Shown in pieces: positions 42,138 through 49,711 of a stretch of DNA of 64,000 nucleotides. Both the position numbers and the translations under genes were made by a program. The number at the start of each line of letters is the position of its first letter. Positions within the stretch are counted from its first letter, which is position 1. Below the pieces are notes generated by a model. It did not search any database, had not been told where the DNA came from, and worked only from the letters and a program-made list of their open reading frames with translations. The stretch is from SIG607 sp045648445 (GTDB taxonomy: Bacteria > Bacillota > Clostridia > Oscillospirales > Acutalibacteraceae), in contig JAZRNY010000022.1 in the NCBI GenBank assembly GCA_045648445.1, positions 1-64,000 on the forward strand, given 5' to 3'.

Positions 42138-42452
42138 ATGTTTTCATTTTTTAAGAAAAAGAAAAATCCTGTTTTAAAAGAAATGGACGGCAGAGAGGTT
42201 AAATACGTTACCCGACGCCAACATTTAGGTAACAACCAAGTTCGTGAAGAAATTTTAGGCAAAGACGGAAGAATAGTGCTTATCGAAGAGGAAATACGGG
42301 TGCTTTGCGGTGAAATCGACGTTTTTAAGGGCGACGTTAATACCTGCGAATACTTTAGGCTTATGTCGGGGGACGGCATAACCGTTTCGGGTTTTAATAA
42401 TATTATAAATAAAGAAGATATTATTACTGTTTATTATAAATACCATAGATAA
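42138..42452 (+). CDS. Small protein of unknown function
   Basis: 104 residues from the ATG at 42138, with GGTGATG 8-10 bases upstream; an ATG at 42132 is also possible. The protein is soluble and strand-rich with a basic N-terminus (FSFFKKKKNPVLKEMDGREVKYVTR) and a plain end (IITVYYKYHR). No motif recognised. It is the only gene between a promoter and a terminator. It lies divergent from the GH123-like gene and convergent with the LOG-family gene. Confidence 0.65.
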   Translation: MFSFFKKKKNPVLKEMDGREVKYVTRRQHLGNNQVREEILGKDGRIVLIEEEIRVLCGEIDVFKGDVNTCEYFRLMSGDGITVSGFNNIINKEDIITVYYKYHR

Positions 42453-42486
42453 AGAAAACGGCAGGTCTTATGACCTGCCATTTTCT
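42453..42486. terminator. Bidirectional terminator
   Basis: GGCAGGTC and GACCTGCC around TTAT, extended by GAAAA/TTTTC flanks. The end of the LOG-family gene lies inside it. Confidence 0.87.
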
Positions 42487-43013
42487 TCTAAAAAGGAGAA
42501 AAGTTCATTTTCATCAAATGAAAATAATAACATTTTTGCTGTGTTCTCTGCCATAAAGCCTTCCTTTACCGTATGGTCAATAAGGGCTTTAAGTGGGTCG
42601 TAATATCCGCGGATATTAAAAAGCGCCATCGGCTTTTTTATCTGTCCCAAAGAATTAAGGGTAAATACCTCAAAAAATTCATCATAGGTTCCAATACCGC
42701 CGGGAAGCACTATTATAGCGTCGGCTTTTCCCTCAAGCAAGGCTTTTCTGCTTCGCATATCCTCGGTAAATATAAAATCGGTGCATTTATCATAAAGAAC
42801 GCCGTCGGGTTCAAAAAATTTTGGGGCAATTCCTATTATCTCACCGCCACATTTAGTCATTCCTCTGGCAACTGCGCCCATCAGTCCATTTTTACCGCCC
42901 CCGAAAATAAGGGTATGGCCACGCTTTGCCATTTCTTCACCAAGTTTTTCTGCAAACCTTTTATATTCCTCGTTAATGGTTTCGCGCGCCGCGCCGTAAA
43001 CAGTTATATTCAT
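42468..43013 (-). CDS. LOG-family (TIGR00730) nucleotide phosphoribohydrolase
   Basis: 181 residues with a Rossmann fold of the LOG family. The conserved PGGIGTYDEFFEV matches the PGGxGTxxE active-site motif and GGGKNGLMGAVARG the nucleotide-binding loop; the Arg of SRKALL is also conserved. Homologues cleave the base from AMP or cytokinin ribotides. In bacteria the physiological substrate is often unclear. No clear partner: dut follows about 90 bases upstream on the same strand. Confidence 0.87.
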   Translation of the reverse strand: MNITVYGAARETINEEYKRFAEKLGEEMAKRGHTLIFGGGKNGLMGAVARGMTKCGGEIIGIAPKFFEPDGVLYDKCTDFIFTEDMRSRKALLEGKADAIIVLPGGIGTYDEFFEVFTLNSLGQIKKPMALFNIRGYYDPLKALIDHTVKEGFMAENTAKMLLFSFDENELFSFLEENGRS

Positions 43014-43105
43014 AAATTAAACTCCGTTTCTAATGCCACTGTAACAGATACCTTTTTCTATAATCTTATGCAAAACAATGATTTTGGAGAACAAAGTCGC
43101 CTTTT

Positions 43106-43546
43106 TTACTGTTTACCTGTAGAACCAAATCCACCTGCGCCTCGCTCGGTTTCGTCAAGTTCGGCTACTTCGTTAAACTCTACCGACAAAAAGGGCATTA
43201 TAACAAGTTGAGCAATTCTATCGCCGTTTTTAACGGTACGGGCAACGTCGCCGTCGTTATGAAGGGCAACGATATATTCGCCTCTATAGTCCGAATCTGC
43301 TACACCAACGCAGTTTGCGGGACGAAGGCCCTCTTTTGCGGCAAGACCGCTTCGCGCAAAAATTGCGCCGAAATATCCGTCGGGAACGGCTATACTAAGT
43401 CCTGTTCCGATTTTTACGGTGGTATGTGGTGCAATTTCGACGCTTTCTGCCTCTAAACAAGCATAAAGGTCATAACCTGCTGCTGCCGTGCTGCCGCGAC
43501 TTGGTAAAACTGCTTTTTCATTTAGTTTTTTAATTTTAATTTCCAT
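43106..43546 (-). CDS. dut: dUTP diphosphatase
   Basis: 146 residues, trimeric dUTPase fold. Motifs in order: AAGYDLYA, RSGLAAKEGL, GVADSDYRGEYIV (catalytic Asp region), GDRIAQLVI and the C-terminal RGAGGFGSTG arm that closes over the site. It removes dUTP and supplies dUMP for thymidylate. Lies 9 bases after nrdG and is very likely co-transcribed with nrdDG in a deoxynucleotide operon. Confidence 0.96.
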   Translation of the reverse strand: MEIKIKKLNEKAVLPSRGSTAAAGYDLYACLEAESVEIAPHTTVKIGTGLSIAVPDGYFGAIFARSGLAAKEGLRPANCVGVADSDYRGEYIVALHNDGDVARTVKNGDRIAQLVIMPFLSVEFNEVAELDETERGAGGFGSTGKQ

Positions 43547-43555
43547 ATTATTCTC

Positions 43556-44077
43556 CTAAAGATTTAAAAGAACCACTTCGCCTTTTTCTCTTGTGGCATT
43601 CATATCAATAAGTCGTTGATTTTCACTGCCCCTGAATTTAAGCATTAAGTTTCTTTTATCTTTTTCAAATCTTCCGTCAACCATAACGTCAATTAAAGAA
43701 AGCATTTCGCCGGTATTCTCTGTATTGGCGTAACTTCCATTTTCAAGAAGTTCCTCATAGGTAAATCCCGTATAGCACCAAACGTCCTTATTTGGAAGTT
43801 CTTTTTTTATGCGCTTTAAAAGTTTAAGGCACTGGGGCTGATTTTTAGGTTCCATAGGTTCTCCGCCAAGAAGAGAAAAGCCCCGAACATAGTCGGGGCG
43901 TAATGCCTCAACAATTTCGTCTTCGGTACTTTGCGTATAAAGTTTTCCAAAGTTAAAATCCCAGGTTGCACGGTTAAAACATTCTTCGCAATGATTTGTA
44001 CAGCCCGAAACGAAAAGGGCAACCCTTACGCCTAAGCCGTTAGCAATATCACGCTTTTTAAGTTCACCGTAATACAT
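43556..44077 (-). CDS. nrdG: Anaerobic ribonucleotide reductase activating enzyme
   Basis: 173 residues from the ATG at 44077, one base after the nrdD stop; a longer frame extends back into nrdD but has no support. Radical SAM cluster motif CTNHCEECFN (CxxxCxxC) and SLLGGEPM for SAM binding. It creates the glycyl radical on NrdD in the absence of oxygen. The tight junction implies translational coupling. Confidence 0.95.
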   Translation of the reverse strand: MYYGELKKRDIANGLGVRVALFVSGCTNHCEECFNRATWDFNFGKLYTQSTEDEIVEALRPDYVRGFSLLGGEPMEPKNQPQCLKLLKRIKKELPNKDVWCYTGFTYEELLENGSYANTENTGEMLSLIDVMVDGRFEKDKRNLMLKFRGSENQRLIDMNATREKGEVVLLNL

Positions 44078-44078
44078 A

Positions 44079-46256
44079 TTATAAATGAAGCACTCTTTCT
44101 TTAATTTCTTGAGTACGTCCCTGATTCCAGTACTGAGTACCAATATAACCGCAGGTACGTCTTGCAACGTTCATCTTGGTTTGGTCAACGTTACCGCAGT
44201 TGGGACACTTCCAAATAAGTTTTCCGTCTTCATTTTCGGTTACTTCAATTTCGCCGTCAAAACCGCAACACTGACAGAAGTCGCTCTTGGTGTTAAGTTC
44301 AGCATACATAATATTATCGTATATAAACTTCATAACCTCAAGAACTGCCTCAATATTATTTTGCATATTGGGCACTTCTACGTAAGAAATAGCACCACCG
44401 GGAGAAAGTGCTTGGAATTTTGCTTCAAGTTCCAATTTCTCGAATGCATCAATAGGTTCGGTAACGTGAACGTGATAGGAGTTGGTAATATAACTCTTAT
44501 CGGTAATATCCTTAATGATTCCAAAACGCTTTTGAAGCGCCTTTGCGAACTTATATGTTGTACTTTCAAGAGGAGTTCCGTAAAGGCTATAGTCAATATT
44601 TTCGGCTGCCTTCCACTTAGCAGTATATTCGTTAAGTTTTTTCATAATAGCAAGACCGAATGCTTCGCCCTCGGGTTCGGTAAGTTTTTTACCGGTCATA
44701 GCGTATACACATTCCCAAAGACCTGCATAGCCAAGAGAAATGGTAGAATAACCGCCGTGGAGATATTTATCGATAGTTTCGCCCGATTTAAGACGAAGTA
44801 GCGCGCCGTGTTGCCAAAGAATTGGCGCTGCATCGGAAAGAGTACCGGTAAGACGCTCGTGACGGCACTGTAATGCTCTATGGCAAAGTTCCATACGCTT
44901 ATCAAATATATTCCAGAATTCGTTTAAATCTTTTTGAGCAGAAAGACCAATATCAACAAGGTTTACGGTTACAACGCCCTGATTGAAACGGCCGTAGTAT
45001 TTGGGATTTCCGTCTTCATCAACAAAGGGAGTAAGGAAACTACGACAACCCATACAGGTGTAGCAGTTACCGTTGCCGTTTTTGTCAACTTTATTGGCAA
45101 GCATAATCTTTTCAGAAATATAATCAGGAACCATACGCTTTGCGGTACATTTAGCAGCAAGTTCGGTAAGATGCCAATATTTGCTGTCTTCCTTAATATT
45201 GTCTTCTTCAAGAACGTAAATAAGTTTGGGGAATGCAGGGGTAATCCATACGCCCTTTTCATTCTTAACACCCTGTACGCGTTGCTGAAGTACCTCTTCA
45301 ATAATAAGTGCAAGGTCAGCCTTTGTGCGTTCGTCCTTTGCTTCGCCTAAATACATAAATACAGTAACGAAAGGAGCCTGACCGTTGGTGGTCATAAGGG
45401 TAACAACCTGATACTGTATCATTTGAACGCCCTTGCGAATTTCTTCAAGAAGTCTCTTTTCAGCAATGGCGTCAATCTGATTACCGTCAAGGGAAACGCC
45501 TGCTTCGGCATATTCGTCCTTTACCATACTTCTTATCTTTTGACGGCTTATTTCAACGAAGGGAGCAAGGTGTGTAAGAGAAATACTCTGTCCACCGTAC
45601 TGACAGGAAGCAACCTGTGCAATAATCTGGGTAGCAATGTTACAAGCGGTAGAAAAACTGTGGGGTTTTTCAATAAGAGTACCGCTGATAACCGTACCGT
45701 TCTGAAGCATATCTTCAAGGTTTACAAGGTCACAGTTGTGCATATGTTGCGCAAAATAGTCGGCATCGTGGAAATGGATGATACCCTGTTCGTGCGCCTC
45801 TACAATATCTTTAGGCAAAAGCAAACGCTTGGTAATATCCTTACTAACCTCACCTGCCATATAGTCACGCTGTACCGAGTTAACGGTGGGGTTTTTGTTA
45901 CTGTTTTCCTGTTTAACCTCTTCATTATTACATTCAATAAGGCTTAAAATTTGTTCGTCGGTAGTGTTGGACTTACGAATAAGCGCACGAGTATAACGGT
46001 AAGTAATATAACTTCTTGCTACACTAAAAGCGCGTTGATTCATAATTTGGTCTTCTACCATATCTTGAATTTCTTCTACGCTTAATGCTCTGTTGACGTT
46101 CATACAAGCCATCTCAACGTCTTCGGCAATACGTTTAATTTGAATTGGGGTCATACGTTCACTGCTAACAACACTTTCGTTAGCCTTTGTAATAGCGGTA
46201 ACAATTTTAGCCGCGTCAAAATCTACTTCTCTACCGCTTCTCTTAATAATTTTCAT
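44079..46256 (-). CDS. nrdD: Anaerobic ribonucleoside-triphosphate reductase (class III)
   Basis: 725 residues. N-terminal ATP-cone (about 1-95, RSGREVDFDAAKIVTAITKANE) for allosteric control, a ten-stranded barrel with catalytic cysteines, a C-terminal zinc site (CQCCGFDG and CPNCGN) and the glycyl-radical motif RRTCGYIG near residue 705. It makes dNTPs from NTPs with formate as usual reductant and is destroyed by oxygen, indicating an anaerobe. First gene of nrdD-nrdG-dut, with NrdR-like boxes in its promoter. Confidence 0.97.
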   Translation of the reverse strand: MKIIKRSGREVDFDAAKIVTAITKANESVVSSERMTPIQIKRIAEDVEMACMNVNRALSVEEIQDMVEDQIMNQRAFSVARSYITYRYTRALIRKSNTTDEQILSLIECNNEEVKQENSNKNPTVNSVQRDYMAGEVSKDITKRLLLPKDIVEAHEQGIIHFHDADYFAQHMHNCDLVNLEDMLQNGTVISGTLIEKPHSFSTACNIATQIIAQVASCQYGGQSISLTHLAPFVEISRQKIRSMVKDEYAEAGVSLDGNQIDAIAEKRLLEEIRKGVQMIQYQVVTLMTTNGQAPFVTVFMYLGEAKDERTKADLALIIEEVLQQRVQGVKNEKGVWITPAFPKLIYVLEEDNIKEDSKYWHLTELAAKCTAKRMVPDYISEKIMLANKVDKNGNGNCYTCMGCRSFLTPFVDEDGNPKYYGRFNQGVVTVNLVDIGLSAQKDLNEFWNIFDKRMELCHRALQCRHERLTGTLSDAAPILWQHGALLRLKSGETIDKYLHGGYSTISLGYAGLWECVYAMTGKKLTEPEGEAFGLAIMKKLNEYTAKWKAAENIDYSLYGTPLESTTYKFAKALQKRFGIIKDITDKSYITNSYHVHVTEPIDAFEKLELEAKFQALSPGGAISYVEVPNMQNNIEAVLEVMKFIYDNIMYAELNTKSDFCQCCGFDGEIEVTENEDGKLIWKCPNCGNVDQTKMNVARRTCGYIGTQYWNQGRTQEIKERVLHL

Positions 46257-46287
46257 TGCGTTTACCTCCGTTTTTATTTTTCATCAA

Positions 46288-46368
46288 CCACTATATGTTG
46301 TATATCTAAAAATGGGGACCCCTATTCCCCATATTTGTTGAGCCTTATCATTATACCATATATAGTGT
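46288..46368 (-). promoter_or_regulatory. nrdD promoter with two NrdR-like boxes
   Basis: Promoter on the minus strand: TTGCTT, 16 bp, TATAAT (46355-46350). A box at 46353-46368 (ATACCATATATAGTGT on the plus strand) matches the NrdR consensus ACACTATATATAGTGT at 14 of 16 positions and overlaps the spacer and -10. A weaker box at 46288-46303 (CCACTATATGTTGTAT) matches at 12. Their centres are 65 bp apart, about six helical turns, against roughly three in typical pairs. Confidence 0.72.
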
Positions 46369-46483
46369 AAAAAGCAATAGGCAAACACAAAATATTTTTA
46401 TTTTATCCGTTTTATACAAATACGAATGTAAATTTTCGTCTTTTTCACTATTCGACAATATTTTTTGTCTTTCGGCAAAAAAC

Positions 46484-46508
46484 AAAAAGGCGGTTTCCCG
46501 CCTTTTAG
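46484..46508 (-). terminator. Terminator of the envelope operon
   Basis: GGCGG and CCGCC around a four-base loop with A and T tracts on either side, overlapping the amidase stop codon. Confidence 0.8.
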
Positions 46509-47398
46509 TTTTCAAAATATTTATCAATTCCGTCTGCAATGCCCTTTGCCATTTTAAGTCTGTATTCTTCGGTGGCAAGAAGTCGGTCTTCCTCAGGATT
46601 GCTCATGTAACCCATTTCAACAATGGTTACAGGCACCTTGCACCAATTTATACCACTCATGGTATCGGTTTCCCATACCTTTTCACGTTTACATCCCGAT
46701 GCATTTACAACTCCGTCAAGAACACACTGTGACAAAGCCTTGCTCTCAGCATAAAGTTCTGAGTTATAGGGATTATTTTTGGTCTGACAAATAGTCATTG
46801 CGCCCTGACGCGCAGAATCCTCGCTTCCGTTAGCGTGAATCCTTATAAAAGCATCTGCATAAGCGTTATTGGCGACCGCCGCGCGCTCGGAGTTACTTAT
46901 ATTTACGTCGTGAGAGGTTCGCACCATAATAACCTCGTAGCCTCTGCTTTCAAGTTCCGCTTTAAGTTTAAAGGCAACGTCAAGATTAAGCACGTATTCG
47001 TAAATCTTAGTTTCAACACCACGAGTACCGCTGGACACCTTGGCTTTTTTATTTGTAGCGCCCGGACCGACGGGCTCTTTATCGTAATTGCCCTTTGCCT
47101 GATGTCCCGCATCAATAACAACGAGTTTTTTATCTCTTTGAGGTTTTTCTTGAGGTTTTTCTTCAGGTTTTTCTTGAGGTTTTTCTTGAGGTTTTTCCTG
47201 GGGTTTTTCTTCAGGTTTTTCCTGTTGCGACGAAGAGGTAGAAGACGGAACACTGCTTAAAGCATCCTCACTTGATACCTTTTCCTCTGCCGAAGAAGAA
47301 CCTATATCCTCCTTAATATCCTCACCGTTTTGAAAGCAACCCGAAAACGAGCAAAGAATTATTAAGGTTAAAAATATTAAAAGTAATCGTTTTAGCAT
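46505..47398 (-). CDS. N-acetylmuramoyl-L-alanine amidase lipoprotein
   Basis: 297 residues. Lipobox CSFSGC gives a lipidated N-terminus at about residue 21. A spacer (about 25-95) contains a Ser-rich part and seven EKPQ/EKPE tetrapeptides. The Amidase_3 domain (about 93-295) shows zinc ligands in VVIDAGHQ and RIHANGS, and the catalytic Glu in TIVEMGYMSN. It cuts the stem peptide from peptidoglycan outside the cell. Third gene of an operon with an OmpA-like lipoprotein and a zinc-ribbon/DUF805 protein. The spacer repeat is 12 bases at DNA level and may vary in number. Confidence 0.92.
   Translation of the reverse strand: MLKRLLLIFLTLIILCSFSGCFQNGEDIKEDIGSSSAEEKVSSEDALSSVPSSTSSSQQEKPEEKPQEKPQEKPQEKPEEKPQEKPQRDKKLVVIDAGHQAKGNYDKEPVGPGATNKKAKVSSGTRGVETKIYEYVLNLDVAFKLKAELESRGYEVIMVRTSHDVNISNSERAAVANNAYADAFIRIHANGSEDSARQGAMTICQTKNNPYNSELYAESKALSQCVLDGVVNASGCKREKVWETDTMSGINWCKVPVTIVEMGYMSNPEEDRLLATEEYRLKMAKGIADGIDKYFEN
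47140..47224 (-). repeat. Tandem 12-base repeat in the amidase spacer
   Basis: Seven near-identical units of the form GAAAAACCTCAA (minus strand), each encoding EKPQ or EKPE. In-frame changes in copy number would alter only spacer length. Confidence 0.85.
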
Positions 47399-47417
47399 TA
47401 TCTGAACCCTTTTGATT

Positions 47418-48926
47418 TTACTGACTTATATTTATTATAAATCTAAAGGAAACTCTGCGCGATGCCGCCATATCCACCTTGCCGTTTTTATCTTTAACGG
47501 GTTTACTGTTGGAGTAGCCAACCGCTTCTAAGGTAGAGGCAAGTTTTTCATCCTTACTTTCGCAGTAATCTTTAACCGTATTAGCCCTTTGTTTCGAGAA
47601 AGGCATACCTTCGTCGTAAGAAACGCCCGAAACGGGAGCAACGTGACCTTCTATAAGAGTTTTTGCTACGAAGCCTTGGTATTTTTCGTTAAATATAACC
47701 GACGAATAAACGGCTACGAATTTATTTAAAAATTCTTTACCCTTATCGGTAAGTACTGCCGAGTCACCGCCGAAAAGTACCGAGGAGTCAAGGGCAAGTT
47801 CGCCTGTTTTTTCGTCTGCCGTTACGGTAATACCCTCTTTTTCAAAGGCAGAAACAAGGTCATCCATAAGATTTTCTTTTTTCTTATATATAGCCTCTAT
47901 CTGAGCGTCGCTGAGCGCATCGAGTGTGCCTGTCTGGTCTTCTGTCACGTAATCGGAAAGAGAACCTCTTATTCTGTCAGAGTAACTGTCGTTATAATAG
48001 TAATTATTTTCACCGTCGGTAAGAACTATTCCGTCGTCACCGCAAAGAAAATATACGTACTGATAGGTCTTGGTGCCGTTTACCCACGGAACCGTAAAGG
48101 TAAACAGACCGTCTTCGGTCATTTCGGCAATTCCGTCGTAAACCTGTTCGCCGTCAACACCCTCAAAATACATTCTTGACATATCGTCATCGGGAGAATA
48201 TCTAAAGGTTATATTATCAATTCCGTCTAACGCCTCACTGTTTTCGGAAAGATAATTGTCAATATACAAATGGTCCTTTTCGCTGTACGCATCAAGTCCG
48301 CACATAATATCAACGCTGGTATCGCCGTTTGAAAGGGTTAAATGTCTGCCTTTAAAAGCAAAGGTGTATTCAAGGGTATTTTCGTTAAAGGCGTACTCAA
48401 TGGTTTTATTGTCCTTATCTGCCTCAAACTTTTCAAGAGGTTTTAAAATAAGTTTATTGCCCTCAACCGTATAGGCGCAAAGCATAGTATCAAGACCTAC
48501 GTTGGTTCCGTAGTTGCGCATAAAATGAACGCGTGTCCAGTTATAACCATTAATATCATAAACCATATGATTAAGGGTATTTTTACCGCTTTCAAGACAC
48601 ATAGGAACGGCAGAAATTTCGATTTCTTCACCACAGTGGGTAAATTTTACGTAATTTGTTTCGGCGCCGAATTTTTCTTCAGCTGCATCCCCGCCCAAAA
48701 GGCTATAAATGCCAAAAAACATTTGCTCGGTATATTCAAGTTTTGCATATATATCCGATGCATTAAGTTTTGTTTCGGGGACGCCCATAGGAACGGTGTT
48801 AACGGTGGAACTGCTTCCCTTAAAAATGAATCCGTTTTCGGTTTTAAGATTATTTCCCTTTCCGCCACAAGCGCAAAGGGTAAAAACCATAATAAATGTA
48901 ATAATTAAAGCAATAATTCTTTTCAT
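47418..48926 (-). CDS. Lipoprotein with C-terminal OmpA-like peptidoglycan-binding domain
   Basis: 502 residues. Signal with lipobox FTLCAC (Cys at about 20). A long middle region (about 40-370) of repeated strand-rich segments, many with Tyr and Asp, has no assigned family. The final 120 residues carry the OmpA/MotB fold: SSVLFGGDSAVLTDKGKEFL, LIEGHVAP, KQRANTVKDYCESK and ASRRVSFRF, including the Asp and Arg positions that bind diaminopimelate. It should tether membrane to cell wall. OmpA domains are less usual in Gram-positives. Four bases separate it from the preceding gene; the amidase follows after 19. Confidence 0.85.
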   Translation of the reverse strand: MKRIIALIITFIMVFTLCACGGKGNNLKTENGFIFKGSSSTVNTVPMGVPETKLNASDIYAKLEYTEQMFFGIYSLLGGDAAEEKFGAETNYVKFTHCGEEIEISAVPMCLESGKNTLNHMVYDINGYNWTRVHFMRNYGTNVGLDTMLCAYTVEGNKLILKPLEKFEADKDNKTIEYAFNENTLEYTFAFKGRHLTLSNGDTSVDIMCGLDAYSEKDHLYIDNYLSENSEALDGIDNITFRYSPDDDMSRMYFEGVDGEQVYDGIAEMTEDGLFTFTVPWVNGTKTYQYVYFLCGDDGIVLTDGENNYYYNDSYSDRIRGSLSDYVTEDQTGTLDALSDAQIEAIYKKKENLMDDLVSAFEKEGITVTADEKTGELALDSSVLFGGDSAVLTDKGKEFLNKFVAVYSSVIFNEKYQGFVAKTLIEGHVAPVSGVSYDEGMPFSKQRANTVKDYCESKDEKLASTLEAVGYSNSKPVKDKNGKVDMAASRRVSFRFIINISQ

Positions 48927-48929
48927 TTT

Positions 48930-49598
48930 TTACTCCTTCTCGCTATCGGTATCCTTGCAGAAATTAATTATAAGAAGGATTGCTCCAACAATAGGAATAA
49001 AGCCCATAAATATGTAATTCCAATTTTTGCCGGTATCACGAATACGTCTTACCGAAAGGGAAATAGTGGGTAAAGCAACTGCAAAACTAGAAAAAATTCC
49101 TAAACCGTAATTTATAATCATTGCGCCAAGAACTACAAGTCCGGTAAACAAATAACCAAACCAAAATTCGCTGCGAGAAGCCTTTCCTGTAAAGTTTACA
49201 ATATTTGTAAACAAAAGCGCAATTGCTTTGCCAAAACTTACACGGCCGTTATTTTTAACATCATCGGTCTGCTGATAATCGGGCACGTAAACAGGCTGTT
49301 CTACAGGCTGTGCCACAGGTTCGGGAATGTAAACGGGTTCTTCAACCTTAGGTTCTTCTACCGCTAAGGGTGCAACTTCGTATGCAGGAACAACAGGAGT
49401 TTCCTCAACGGGAATATCAACTATCGGCGCCACTTCGTAAGCAGGAGTTTCTGTCTTTGGTGCTTCTGCCTTAGGTTCTTCTACTGCTACGGGTGCCACT
49501 TCATAAGCAGGTTTTACGGGAACTAAAACCTTTGCGCCGCAATTGGAGCAAAATGATGCGCCCTCTGTTACTTCTTTTCCGCAATTTGTACAAAACAT
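48930..49598 (-). CDS. Zinc-ribbon and DUF805 membrane protein
   Basis: 222 residues. An N-terminal double-Cys zinc ribbon (CTNCGKE and CSNCGAK, residues 3-22) is followed by a low-complexity linker (about 28-115) with three PAYEVAP repeats and PVAQPVEQP. The C-terminal DUF805 domain (about 120-215) has three or four membrane helices and SFGKAIALLFTNIVNF. Function unknown. First gene of the envelope operon, driven from 49632-49660. Confidence 0.83.
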   Translation of the reverse strand: MFCTNCGKEVTEGASFCSNCGAKVLVPVKPAYEVAPVAVEEPKAEAPKTETPAYEVAPIVDIPVEETPVVPAYEVAPLAVEEPKVEEPVYIPEPVAQPVEQPVYVPDYQQTDDVKNNGRVSFGKAIALLFTNIVNFTGKASRSEFWFGYLFTGLVVLGAMIINYGLGIFSSFAVALPTISLSVRRIRDTGKNWNYIFMGFIPIVGAILLIINFCKDTDSEKE

Positions 49599-49631
49599 AA
49601 ATAAACCACCTTTTAAAAATTTTACCTACTA

Positions 49632-49660
49632 ATTATATCCCACACTTAAGTTATATTCAA
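49632..49660 (-). promoter_or_regulatory. Promoter of the DUF805/OmpA-like/amidase operon
   Basis: Minus strand TTGAAT (49660-49655), 17 bp, TATAAT (49637-49632), 34 bases before the first start codon. Confidence 0.85.
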
Positions 49661-49669
49661 GCACATAAA

Positions 49670-49705
49670 TAAAAAAACTGCCCGAATTTTTATTTCGGAC
49701 AGTTT
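49670..49705. terminator. Terminator after the large secreted protein
   Basis: AAACTGCCCGAA pairs with TTCGGACAGTTT around ATTTTTATT with one bulge, flanked by A and T tracts. Confidence 0.82.
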
Positions 49706-49711
49706 TTTTGT

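Noticed and set aside
44085..44801. Long open frame antisense to nrdD
   Set aside because: Same shadow effect over a highly conserved gene; no start signals.
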